This document shows, in pieces, positions 8,391 through 18,191 of a DNA stretch of 22,793 bases. The notes beneath the pieces are model-generated. The model had not been told where the DNA came from and searched no databases. It worked only from the letters and a program-made list of their open reading frames with translations. The position numbers and the translations under genes were made by a program. Source of the stretch: Porphyra umbilicalis (Eukaryota; Rhodophyta; Bangiophyceae; Bangiales; Bangiaceae); NCBI GenBank assembly GCA_002049455.2, contig KV919323.1, forward strand, positions 1 to 22,793. The letters are read 5' to 3'. The number at the start of each line of letters is the position of its first letter. The stretch's first letter is position 1.

Positions 8391-9128
8391 AGATTTCCCC
8401 TCTCCTGTCCCGGGCTGTGGGCATCCATGTCGGTGTTGTGAATGGTGGCAAAGGCGGTGGCGGCGCGACTCGCGCACGGACTTGGACGAGTGGTGGAGGG
8501 TACGTGGTGGTCGAAGCTGGGGGAGGTGGCGCCAGTGCGGAGAGCGTCGACGGCGGGGCTGTTTCGGCTGTATCCGTCGGGAGCGCGCGATGCCTGATCG
8601 GCGTCTGCCTGCCGCGACTACCGCCGCGTTGCGCAGGTCGGGCACAAGAGTGGGGTGGCGTACAGACCTGTTTCTTTGCGCTGTGGGGGCCAAGTCTAAC
8701 TTGCTGTGATGTGTTCGCTGTTTACTCTTGCTTGTGCTGTCGTCTATCTGTTCGTTTTCTTTCTTGCGCTTCTCCTGCTTACGGTGGTCGTCTTGTATAC
8801 TTCTTTAGGTGTCCGACTTGGGCGGGAGGGGCGAGGCGGGGTGGGCGAGACGGGCGGGAGGGGAAGGGCGGGGTGAGCGAGCAGTCAGATGGGAGTATCA
8901 GGCCCGTAAGGCCGCTTCCCTGCCCCACCAGGTCTCTCTCCCCCGGGAGGCGTGAGAGCGTACGCTTCACTACAACGTTCTCTATCCGTGAGGTATAACG
9001 TGGCGCCACCGCTGCCCCATACGACAGAGCTCCCGCGTGCGATGCGTAGTCGTTTTGCCGCGCGGCCACGAATCGCCGCAAGAGGGCACCACGTAACTCC
9101 TGGATAAATCCCAGACGACTTCCTGCAG
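8391..9128. other. No recognisable gene; G-quadruplex-prone cluster at 8820-8873
   Basis: At 8820-8873 at least ten tracts of three or more G are separated by spacers of one to six bases, a dense match to the G3+N1-7 quadruplex pattern on the plus strand. Frames around it encode only Gly/Arg-rich low-complexity sequence. A T-rich stretch (about 8700-8810) precedes it. No gene is supported. Confidence 0.5.
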
Positions 9129-9178
9129 GGTGCCTCTGGGGGCCTCCGGGTGCCTCTGGGTGCCTCCAGAATGCCTAC
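9129..9178 (+). repeat. Tandem 10-bp repeat, about five copies
   Basis: Units GGTGCCTCTG, GGGGCCTCCG, GGTGCCTCTG, GGTGCCTCCA, GAATGCCTAC. This is the second minisatellite in the window with an exact 10-bp period but an unrelated unit sequence. It lies about 540 bp upstream of RPS15. Confidence 0.75.
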
Positions 9179-9339
9179 TGGGGTGTGCGCAAGGTGCGCG
9201 CATGGCTCCCAGACACGACTTTGAGCAGTGTCAGATCGTACTGGGGATCTAAAATGCGAATATGGGACCTTACCCATTTGGAAGAACACTGTGGAGAACA
9301 GGGGTCCAGTACGCGACAAATCTCGGCAAATATCGTACT

Positions 9340-9434
9340 GGGGGCCCATTTGGGACCGTTTCAGATCAATCTGCAATACTGCTGGCCAACTCCCCAAGCA
9401 CGTTCTCAGTACGTGGTACATTTTCGCGACGATC
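9340..9434 (-). repeat. Second copy of the dispersed repeat
   Basis: Reverse-complement partner of the 6943-7060 copy, with the 22-bp identical core at 9413-9434. It lies about 280 bp upstream of the RPS15 start codon and so may form part of that gene's upstream region. GTACTGG words around 9237, 9307 and 9335 in direct and inverted orientation suggest further small duplications here. Confidence 0.5.
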
Positions 9435-9713
9435 ACCTTCACGGTCGAATCGATGACCACCCATCCTATGCCGACAACTGTCTCGAAACAGACGCCAACA
9501 TGTGGCGATCTTTGCATTTTGAACGACGCCATGGAGGGCCACCTTTTGTGGATTGTCGTCGATGGCGCGGTCGCCGTCAGTGCGCGTAGGGATCGTCTCT
9601 CGGTCTCGACCCCCTTCACCTTCGTCCATGCCCTGGACTGCTTCTGCTTTGCCCGCCTCCGTGCGTCAGGCGACTTTTTTCTCGCGTCCCTGTCGTCCCA
9701 GCCTCTTGTCGCC
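9435..9713 (+). promoter_or_regulatory. Probable upstream region and 5' leader of RPS15
   Basis: No separate gene here. From about 9595 to 9713 the plus strand becomes pyrimidine-rich (CTCTCGGTCTCGACCCCCTT, CTTTTTTCTCGCG), as is common around transcription starts and in leaders of ribosomal-protein genes. I see no clear TATA box. The start site is not defined by the sequence. Confidence 0.35.
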
Positions 9714-10398
<685 letters not shown>

Positions 10399-11108
10399 AG
10401 TCTGCCCTGACCTGTTTGGTGTGGCGCCATGCGTGTGGCTGTGCTTCATTGGTTGGTGCAGAAGAGCAAAATGGTTTTCCTCTTGCACTTCGTTGTCCTG
10501 TCGTGCCGGAAACGCTTTTCTCGATTTTATGTGCTTCGTGGTCTGCCTTGCATCGTCCATGGTGACCGCCACCTGTATCCTCTGCGTTTGTGTCACAATG
10601 TGTCATCGCCCTCCTACATGCTTGGGATTGCTGAGCATACGGAGTGCTCGGCATCGTCGTGGACTCAGGTTTCCTCTTGCCGGGTCAAGTGTCAGTACGT
10701 TTTCCATTGTTCATACATTATCCTCATGCATTCAGCCATTGTGGCTGCTCACCGGCTGTTCGGCGTCATCCTGAGCCGAACTCACGTCTGCTCCACTGGT
10801 CGTTTATGTCTGACCAAGTACGGGCGTTGCGCTTTCTGGTCCGTGGAGCTGCAAGGACGTTACACGTCGCACCGTGGGGGCAGTGTTGGAAGCACTAGGG
10901 TGCCGCCTGTCGACATCTGTTCATTGTGTCCTAGCGCAAACCGTGTGGGTGACGGAGCTACCTACCGGCGACTAGCTCGTCCAGCCGTTGCCAGCGTGTG
11001 TGGAGAGCACCTGGTGGCGTGTCCCCATTGTCTTCAAAGGCACCTCCCCCACCTATCTCCGTGACGTCCCTTTTGCCGTGGCCGCCCTTGTGTCGTCGTC
11101 ATCGTCCC
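10399..11108. other. Region between RPS15 and the minus-strand gene; 3' UTRs, no supported gene
   Basis: The genes on either side converge, so both 3' UTRs probably lie here. Composition is T/G-rich on the plus strand. A 211-codon Cys-rich frame (10429-11064) is open but has no recognisable domain, its codon use does not match the strong GC3 bias of the other genes, and it begins only 30 bp after the RPS15 stop. I regard it as chance. Confidence 0.5.
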
Positions 11109-12020
11109 TTAGTCCTCCTCCACACCGGCCATGATCGTCGATGGCGCATGCCGACAGTCCACGTCCTCGGCCGCCTCCTGTGGCGGTTGTGGCGGCATGT
11201 CGTCCTCCCCTGCGTCCACCGTTCGGGCCACTGGCAGCCGCCGCGCCGCACGCCCGCTACCGCCCGCCGCCCTGACGCGGTTGAACCGGTGGTAGCCCTC
11301 GGGCTTGAGGATGCGTGGGCCCTCGCCTGCCTCCTCGTCGGCCGGTTCGGCCTCGTCGTCATCCTCAGCCAGTGCGCCGAGGGCGGCCGACGCCGCTCCC
11401 GCCGCCGCCGTCGGCCCAAAGCCCCGGTCGCTGCCGCCCTCCCTGAAGAGGCTCCCCCCCGTCCCGTTGCGCGCCGCGATCGACACGGAGCGGCAGCGGG
11501 CGCCGCCGTGCGCGGAAACCGACGAGGCACGGCCGCGGGGGCCGGGCCCCCGGGAGGTGGTCGATGACCTGCGGTTGCTGCCGCCGGGGCTCAGCGCCGA
11601 CAGCTGCGGCTGTGCAAAAGTGTCTTCCACTGTTGGGGCGTCGACGCCAACCTCGTCAATGACCAGCCCGGCCACGGCGCCGACCGCCTTGCGCATTCGG
11701 TGCCGCACTTGGCGCTGGATGAGGTCCAAGTTGCCCGCTTCAGAGGCGGCGCGGCCGTGGCCGGCGCTGCGCTTCCGCTCCATGCGGCCCACCACGGGCG
11801 CGTCGTCGCCACTGCGGTTGCTGCCGCTCCACGCGGCAGTGCGGCTGACGCCGGCGGGGGAGCCGGGGAGGGCAGCCGACGACTTGGCCGGCGGCGGGGG
11901 AGTGGCGGGCGCGTCCACCGTTTCCTCCACGAGCCCGCCTCTGGTGGGGATGGGGGTGAGGTCGGGTGCCGGGCAGACGCTAACGCCGTCGCTCAGCATC
12001 GTGCCGGTGGTTGAGTCCAT
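11109..12020 (-). CDS. Unrecognised acidic, Ser/Arg-rich protein
   Basis: 303 codons from ATG (12018-12020) to TAA (11109-11111). I do not recognise the family. A Pro/Ser-rich N-terminus is followed by a possibly helical segment LDLIQRQVRHRMRKAVGAVAG (about 100-120), a Ser/Arg-rich middle (SSTTSRGPGPRGRASSVS), an acidic stretch (AEDDDEAEPADEEAGEG, about 225-241) and a C-terminus ending GVEED. The composition suggests an intracellular, perhaps nuclear, regulatory or scaffold protein; that is inference. The true start may lie further upstream. The frame remains open to 12119, and another minus-strand frame just above it (to 12418) contains the protein-like VYGAVSKAPTWSELLFDLLISANAPERG. One base missing near 12100 would fuse the two, or an intron could. 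Confidence 0.5.
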   Translation of the reverse strand: MDSTTGTMLSDGVSVCPAPDLTPIPTRGGLVEETVDAPATPPPPAKSSAALPGSPAGVSRTAAWSGSNRSGDDAPVVGRMERKRSAGHGRAASEAGNLDLIQRQVRHRMRKAVGAVAGLVIDEVGVDAPTVEDTFAQPQLSALSPGGSNRRSSTTSRGPGPRGRASSVSAHGGARCRSVSIAARNGTGGSLFREGGSDRGFGPTAAAGAASAALGALAEDDDEAEPADEEAGEGPRILKPEGYHRFNRVRAAGGSGRAARRLPVARTVDAGEDDMPPQPPQEAAEDVDCRHAPSTIMAGVEED

Positions 12021-13143
12021 GACGAGCGGGAGTAGCTGCCCACCGCCAGGGCGACCGCGGGATGCACCGCAGTCCGAGATTGGGTTGAGGCGTGCGCGGC
12101 GGTGGGCCAGGCGCCACGCTCAGGGGCGTTGGCCGAGATGAGGAGGTCGAAGAGGAGCTCGGACCAGGTTGGTGCCTTGCTCACGGCACCATACACGCGG
12201 CGAGGACCACTTGACAACACTGTCACTGTTGGTTCTTGGCTGCCGACACCGGCGAAACCCTCGCGCTTCTGCCGCTGCCCCTTCGGACCGCGCGGTAGCA
12301 GCAGCCTTGCCGTTTGTCGCCTGTTGAGGCGCGAGCCCGTTTGTCGCCTCCAGGCAGCCCTGCCCCTCGTCACTAGGGTGGGGGCAGCGAATGGGTCGAG
12401 AGCCAGGCAGGCAAGCACAAGCCTGTCGTGTCACCCACAACGGGCGGCGGCGGGACAAGGCTAGCCGCCCACGCCCACACGGCGGCGCGCTGTGGCAGAC
12501 AGAAAATCATGAACGCTCCATCGCCAGAGAAACGCTGCCATGCACCTCCACCGCCGCCCACAAGAAGGAGTGTGGCGGGGCATAACCGCGGGGAAGCGGC
12601 TCAAACGCAGTGGCTCGCCAGGCGACGAGGCAGCTCAACGGCGTGGCGTTCGCGGTTGCCGCCCCAACCAAAATATTTGAGCGTGTCAGCGTGACGGCCG
12701 TGCTGGCCGCAGGCTGATGGCGCCAGGCCGACCTGATGCCGTTGCATGGCAGTCTGCAACCACGAGGAGAGCCGAAAATCGTCCGGCCAGGATGGCTCAG
12801 CACTCCATGCAGCACGGCCCTCTACCGTCATGGCGTTCGCAGGGCCTGCAGGCGTACCAGCGCTGTGCCTTTAAGCCGAGCTCTTAATACGAGTGCGCGC
12901 ACTGATCCGTTGGGAAGAATCGAACGTTACCTGGTTGACCACTATTGCATACATGGACGTGCGTTTTGCATATTAATAACTCCAACTGGAACGGTGGAGC
13001 TCTGTCCTCGCTGTGCATCATTGACGCTGCAGCGTCAGCGCCGACGATCTGCGCGCCCGTCGGCCGCGACTGGAAGCGCAACCATCCTCCCCCCCGTACC
13101 GACTCACTTCCCAACACCACCCGCTCCGCGGCCTCTTGACAGA
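12021..13143. other. Possible 5' part of the minus-strand gene, then intergenic
   Basis: 12021-12418 probably holds upstream coding sequence of the minus-strand gene (see that entry). From 12420 to 13143 several frames are open but none is recognisable. An AT-rich patch GCATATTAATAACTCC (about 12968-12983) lies about 165 bp before the membrane-protein start and could act as a TATA-type element for it, which is weak. Confidence 0.35.
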
Positions 13144-14280
13144 ATGGCTGTGTCTCCCCTTCCGCCCCCCCCTCCCTTACCGGCCCCTGCCAAACGCCTC
13201 GTCCTCTTGTCCACGGCCGTGCCGAGCGCGCTCGCGGCGGTGGCGCTGGCGCGGGCGCCGACGTGGCCCGGCGCGCTGGCGGTCGGCGCGCTCGGCGCGC
13301 TGCCCCTCCTCGTGTGTGTGGCGCGGCTGTCGCCGCCCCTCCTTACGTATGCACCACCCCCTCTGCTGCTGCTCTTGTGGCGGCGGCGGGGGCGGCGGCA
13401 TCAGCACCAGCGGGGGCACCGACGGCGCCGCCGGCGGCCGCCCCCCCGGCGATGGGTGGCTACATCAAGATGCCCGCGGCCATGGTCGCCTTTGCCGTCG
13501 GCGTGGCGGTGACGGACACGCTGCCGCTGTCCACCCTCGGCGCCTTTTTCGGCTTCCAAAGCGTGTGGGCGGTGGCCGCCCTGTGCGTGTGGGGGCGGCT
13601 CGCCGCGTCCACCCGCGGGGGGGCCCTGGGGGGGGGGGGGCGTGCCCGCCGCGGCCGCCAATGGGGATGTGGAAGCACCCCCGGGCGCCCCGCCCGTGCC
13701 GCCCGTGGCGGCTGGTGCGGGGGAGGCCCGCGTCTGGCGCCTCGTCACCGACGCGTGCCTGGCTGCCTCGGCGGGCGCGGGCGTGGCGGGCGCCCTGCGG
13801 ACGATTGGGGGCGTGAGCGCTGCCGCCGTGCGGATCGTGGCGGGCGCCGCCGCGGGGGGGACCGCCGCCGCCGCCGGCCGGTGGGGCTCCCCGGCGGCGG
13901 CGGGCACGGCCAATGGCGGCGGCGGCGCCGCCGCCAGTGGCGCCACCCCCAAAACCGTCGCCGCCGCCATTGCCGCCGCCGCCGCCGCCGCCGCCGTCGG
14001 CACGGCCGGCGCGGCGCTCGCCGGCCCGTCGGTCGAAGGGATGGCCGTGCCGACGCTCTGGGGCGGCGCCGTCGGCGCCGCCTGGGTCGCCCACCTCCTC
14101 GCCCACACGCGCCGGCGGGCGCCGTTTTGGGACCCCGCCCATTGGGCGTCGCTCGTCGCCCCCGGCCGCGCGCTCGCCACCGCCCTCGCGGCGTTGGCCC
14201 TCCCCGCCGTCGTGCGCGTCGGCGTCGAGGGCGCCGTCGCCGCCGTCGCCGCCGCCGCCGCAGCGGTGGCGGCGGAGCGC

Positions 14281-14314
<34 letters not shown>

Positions 14315-14571
14315 CGGCGGCGACGGCGGGGGCGGCGGCGGGGGCGGCGGCGGTGGCGGCAGAGTGGCCACCCGTGGCCGACTGGCAGCGCGCGGCGCGG
14401 GGGCGGGCCGTCCGCCTGGTCGTCGTGGCCGCCGTCGAGACGGTCATTGCGGGTGGGGAGGTGTTTGGGTGGTGGGGGCACCGCCGGTTGGGGCTCGTCA
14501 GCGCCATCTTTTTGTTGGGGGCCGTCGGCCTGGGCGACGCGGGGACGGGGATTGCGTGGGTGTTTTCCTGA
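13144..14571 (+). CDS. Polytopic membrane protein, family not recognised (frame-interrupted)
   Basis: Starting at ATG 13144, the protein has repeated hydrophobic segments: VLLSTAVPSALAAVALA, PGALAVGALGALPLLVCVA, MVAFAVGVAVTDTLPL, VWAVAALCVWG, VPTLWGGAVGAAWVAHLL and, near the end, GLVSAIFLLGAVGLGDAG before TGA (14569-14571). Ala-rich linkers separate them. Three frame changes occur: one near the C5 run 13357-13361 (or just after), and a pair best explained by one base missing in each of the G runs 13617-13623 and 13628-13639. With three bases restored the length is 476 residues. Very high GC3 and aromatic/charged residues at segment edges favour this strand over the long minus-strand frame opposite. 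It lies about 620 bp upstream of Nup62 in the same orientation. Function unknown; an integral membrane protein with perhaps 6-9 helices is my inference. Confidence 0.55.
14279..14355 (+). repeat. GCG/GGC trinucleotide tract
   Basis: Nearly pure (GCG)n interrupted by GAC and GGG triplets. Read in the membrane protein's frame it encodes a polyalanine run with a few Thr and Gly. Likely length-variable and prone to sequencing error. Confidence 0.85.
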
Positions 14572-15191
14572 CACGCGCGCCCGCGCGGCGCGGCGGCGGC
14601 GGTGGCGGCAGCGGTGGAACGGGAGGGGGGGTGGGGCGCTGCGCCCCACGGTTTGTGGCGGAGCTCTTGGGCGCACCGCCCTAGGAGCGACTCATTCCGA
14701 CGCCGCGTGGCGGCGTGCCGCCTTTGGCCGTCGTCTCTCGTCTCTGTCGGCGCGACAGCGGTGACGCCGCGGCCACGCGGCCCCGGCGTGTCTTGCCGAT
14801 GGTTTCCATTTTTCTTTCCACCGTCCAAAATGGCCACAACAAAACGGCCACAATTTCAGCGTCCTGCTGGGGACGCATCGGCACGCGCCTTGGCGCCCGC
14901 GCGCCGCGCCGCCCGCCCGCCGCGCCGGCCCCGATCGCCGCGCCCACCTGCCGCCCCCCCCCGCCCGACGCCCCCCGGCGCCCCCGCCCGCCCCGTCTCT
15001 ACCCTCCCCCCGTCGTCGCCTCCCTCGTTTCACCCCCATCGAGCGGTATCCTCCCCCCCCCCCCCCCTTCCCCGCGCCATCCCCCCCCCCCCCCCTCCAC
15101 GCCCCGGGGACCGCCGCCGGCTGCCTCTCCCCGGGGCCGCCGCCCCCCACCCTCCCCCCACCCCCCCCCCCCCCCCCCCCCCCCCCCCACC
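14572..15191 (+). promoter_or_regulatory. Upstream region of the Nup62 homologue with a 28-nt C run
   Basis: Non-coding stretch between the membrane protein and Nup62. A pyrimidine-rich block (TTTCCATTTTTCTTTCCACC, about 14804-14823) is followed by CCAAAATGGCCACAACAAAACGGCCACAA, with two AAAAYGGCCACAA words 14 bp apart that could be factor sites. From about 15040 the plus strand is almost only C with a few other bases, ending in 28 uninterrupted C (15161-15188) directly before ACCATGG. The opposite strand is a G28 run. No TATA box is evident. Confidence 0.4.
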
Positions 15192-15581
15192 ATGGCCTTC
15201 TCCCCCCCCACCAGCGGGAGCCTCTTTGGCGCCCCCCCCCCCAGCGGCGGCACCCCCGCCTTTGGCGCACCCGCCACCCCCGCCTTTGGCGCGCCCGCCA
15301 CCCCCGCCTTTGGCGCGCCCGCCACCCCCGCCTTTGGCGCGCCCGCCACCCCCGCCTTTGGCGCGCCCGCCACCCCCGGCGGGGGTGCCACCCCCTTTGG
15401 CGGGGGCGCCACCCCCTTTGGCGGGGGCGCCACCCCCTTTGGCGGGGGCGCCACCCCCTTTGGCGGGGGCGCCACCCCCTTTGGCACCCCCGCCGCGCCC
15501 GCCGCCGCGCCCGCCGCCGGCGGGCTGTTTGGCGCACCCGCCCCCGCCGCCGCGGTCGCCCCCGCCGCCGCCCCCGCGCCG

Positions 15582-15612
<31 letters not shown>

Positions 15613-17697
15613 TTGCGTTTGGCGCCCCCGGCGGCGGGGGGGGCTCCCTCTTTGGCACCCCCGCGGGGGGGGGGCGGGGGCGCCCCCGCCCCTCCCCGGG
15701 GGGGGGGGGTCCCTCTTTGGCGCCCCCGCCCCGTCGGCGGGCGCGCCGCCGACGGGGGGCGGCGGCTTTGGGGGCGCCGCTTTTGGCGCCCCCGCCGCCG
15801 CCGCCGCGGCGCCGCCGCCGGCGCCGCCGCCAGTGGGGGGGGGTTTGGCGGCGCCGCGTTTGGGGCGCCCGCCGCCGCCGCCGCGGCGGCGCCGCCGCCC
15901 GCGGGCGGCGGCTTTGGGGGCGCCGCCTTTGGCGCGCCCGCAACGGCGGCCGCCGCGGCGGCGCCCGCGCCGTCGGCGGCGCCGCCCGCCGTGGGCGCGT
16001 TTGGCTTTGGCGGCCCGCCCGCGGCGGCGGCGGCGCCGGTGGCGCCGGCGCCGACCCCGTCGGCGGCGCCCACCGTGGGCGCCTTTGGCTTTGGCGGCCC
16101 GCCGCCCGCGGCGGCGCCGCCGCCGCCGTCGTCGTCGAGCGCGCCCGCCGGCGGGGGCTTTGCCTTTGGGGGCGCGCCGGCCGCGGCGGCGGTGGCGGCG
16201 CCGGCGCCGGCGCCGGCGCCGGCGGCACCGCCCGCCGCCTCGGCGGGGGGCACCCTCTTTGGCGCCCCCGCCGCGTCGAGCGGCGGGGGCACCCTCTTTG
16301 GCGCGCCCCCGCCGGCGGCGGGCTCCCTCTTTGGCGGCGCGCCGGCGGCGGCGCCCGCCGCGCCAGCGGCGGCGGCGGCGGCGGCGCCCGCGTCGGGGGG
16401 GCTCTCCCTCAGCGGCTTGGGGTTTGGGGGGGGGGGGGCGCCGCCCCCGCCGCGTCGGCGGCGCCGCCGTCCACGGCGGCGGCGGCGGCGCCGCCGCCGG
16501 CCGCGTCGGCAGCGGCGCCGACCCCGTCGGCCGCCGGCGGCTTTTCCCTCGGCGCCCTCCCCGCCGGCGCGGGGGTGGCAACGGCGACGGCTGCGGCGCC
16601 CACCGCGTCGGCGGCGCCGCCGTCGTCGGGCGCGCTCACCGCGCCGGGGGGGGGGGGGGGCGCCGGCGGCTTTTCCTTTGCCGCCGCGTCGGCGGCGCCG
16701 CCCGCCACGTCGGCGGCGCCGCCCGCCACGTCGGCGGCGGCGCCCGCCTCGTCGGCGGCGCCCGCGGCGGGGGGGACGCCCGCCCCGGCGGGCAATGACC
16801 ACGGCGGCGGCGACGCGGCGGGTGCGGCGGCGGCGGCGGCGCCCGCCACGTCGGCCGCCGACGGCGGAGCCGCTGCGCCCCCCACGTCGGGCGGCTTGAC
16901 GACCGGCGCGCCCGCCGCGTCGGCGGCCATCACGTCCACGGCGGGGGCGGTGGCGCCCGCGCCGACGGCGGCGGGTGCGGCGGCGGGTGCGGCGCCCGGG
17001 GCCCCCCTGGAAGTCCCGTCTGACATCAAGTCCCTGACGGTCGGGGAGCTGACGCACAAGTGGGGCGACGAGGTCGCCGCCCTCGCCGCCACCTTTCGCG
17101 CGTCGGCGGCGGCCGTGTCCCGCTGGGACGCGGCGGTCGCCGCCTCTGAGGCGGCCGTGACGGGGCTCCACCGCGACGTGCTCGTCGTGTCGGAAGCGCA
17201 GTCGGCCTTGACGTCGGAGCTCGACGCCGTCGAGGCGCAGCAGGACGAGCTCGCCGCCCTCGTGACGGCCATGGAAGCGGAAGCGGCGCGCGTGTATGGG
17301 CCCGTGGGGGTCGCCGAAGGGGGGGGGGGGGAGGAGGGGGGGACAGCCCCGCCGGCGCCGGCGGCGAGCGGCGGCGCCTCTACGACACGGCGTCGGGGGT
17401 GCAGCGGGAGCTCGACGGCCTCGCGGAGGATGTGGCGGAGCTCATCAAGGAGATGAATGAGCTCGAGACGGGGGGGGGGGGGGCGCTGGCGGCGGTGGCA
17501 GCGGCGGCGACGCGCCTGGCGACGTCCTCTCCCAGGTCGTGGCGGTGCTCAACGCGCACCTCAACAGCCTCGTGTACCTCGAGGAGAATGCGGCGGCGCT
17601 GCAGCGGAAAGTCGGGCGCGTGCGGGCGGCGGTGGAGGAGGTCGGGCGGGAGCGCCGGGGGTCGGGCGCGGGGCGCCGCCTCGGCGGGCGGAGGTGA
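15192..17697 (+). CDS. Nucleoporin of the Nup62/Nsp1 family (frame-interrupted)
   Basis: Central-channel FG nucleoporin; in known pores this family binds transport receptors through FG repeats and partners Nup54/Nup58 through a C-terminal coiled coil. The start ATG 15192 has ideal context (CACCATGGCC). Up to about 16990 it is Ala/Gly/Pro-rich with regular SLFGAP, AFGAP, PFGG, FGFGG and TLFG motifs. From 17010 follows the Nsp1-C domain: SLTVGELTHKWGDEVAALAA, then VSRWDAAVAA and LDAVEAQQDELAALV. The end has YDTASGVQRELDGLAEDVAELI and VVAVLNAHLNSLVYLEENAAALQRKVGRV, closely like the Nup62 C-terminus, before TGA (17695-17697). Five frame changes lie at G runs: 15665-15674, 15835-15843, 16426-16438, 17319-17331 or 17336-17342, and 17470-17483. 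Each is resolved by one additional base, giving 836 residues. The family is certain; the exact FG-region sequence is not. Confidence 0.9.
15258..15377 (+). repeat. 24-bp coding tandem repeat, five copies (AFGAPATP)
   Basis: Five almost identical 24-bp units starting at GCCTTTGGC encode AFGAPATP. Differences are limited to a single GCA/GCG-type wobble, so the array is recent or homogenised. It places one FG dipeptide every eight residues at the N-terminus of the nucleoporin. Confidence 0.92.
15378..15482 (+). repeat. 21-bp coding tandem repeat, five copies (GGGATPF)
   Basis: Immediately follows the 24-bp array: five 21-bp units GGCGGGGGCGCCACCCCCTT(T) encode GGGATPF, joined as FGGGATPF so that FG dipeptides are spaced every seven residues. 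The two arrays share the ACCCCC-TTTGGC core and probably arose from one another. Confidence 0.92.
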
Positions 17698-18191
17698 GGG
17701 CCCCGCGAGGGTGGGGGCGGCGACGCGGGCGCACCGCGGTGGGTGGTGGCGGGCGGTGGTGTTGGGGGCGCCTTTGCAGGTGGCGCAGGGGGTGTACATG
17801 CGCGCGGGGGGCGTGTCCCCGTGCTAGAGTGCAGTGTGCGGTCCCCGCTGTTTTTGTGTGTCCGTGCCGGGTGGTGGCGCTTGCTGCGGTGGGCGGTGAG
17901 GGTGCCACCACCCGCCTGCCGGCTGGTCGATCCCGGCCCCGTGTCGGGCGGCAGGGACCCTGGCTCGTGGCGTTTGCGGCAACTGTGCCGGGGCGCGTGG
18001 TTGGCGTCAGGCCCCACGCGACGGCGTTGCTGTGGCGCCCGTCTCCACGGCCGGCGCACCCCGGTCGTGCTACCCGCTGCCGCCGCCGCCGCCCTGCACG
18101 GGTCGGGTCGCGGCTCCGTTCCAGACATGCCCTTTTTGTATGAGTTTTTTTTTGGTTTGTACATTGTGCTCGGACACGCCTCGCGAACCCC
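17698..18191. other. Convergent intergenic region between Nup62 and carbonic anhydrase
   Basis: The stops of the two converging genes are about 495 bp apart. GC-rich open frames exist on both strands but carry no domain. A T-rich patch (TTTTTTTTTGGTTTGTAC, near 18146) may mark 3' processing. I see no standard AATAAA signal. Confidence 0.5.

Noticed and set aside
7719..8441. 240-codon plus-strand frame
   Set aside because: It has no recognisable domain and ends in a 10-bp minisatellite read in rotating frames, so it is not under coding constraint.
10429..11064. 211-codon Cys-rich plus-strand frame after RPS15
   Set aside because: No domain, codon use unlike the genes here, and position in the expected 3' UTR of RPS15.
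13401..14837. 478-codon uninterrupted minus-strand frame opposite the membrane protein
   Set aside because: It is Ala/Pro/Arg low-complexity throughout and mirrors GC-rich triplets of the plus strand, whose frame shows hydrophobic segments and aromatic residues in a sensible order despite the frame breaks.
14692..17171. Very long minus-strand frames (629 and 713 codons) across the nucleoporin
   Set aside because: They are Arg/Gly/Ala shadows of FG-repeat DNA; the plus strand carries the recognisable Nsp1-C domain and Nup62 C-terminus.
13144..17697. Membrane protein next to Nup62 as a pore-anchoring partner (NDC1-like)
   Set aside because: Adjacency alone is weak in a eukaryotic genome and I cannot match the protein to NDC1 or any other pore membrane protein.
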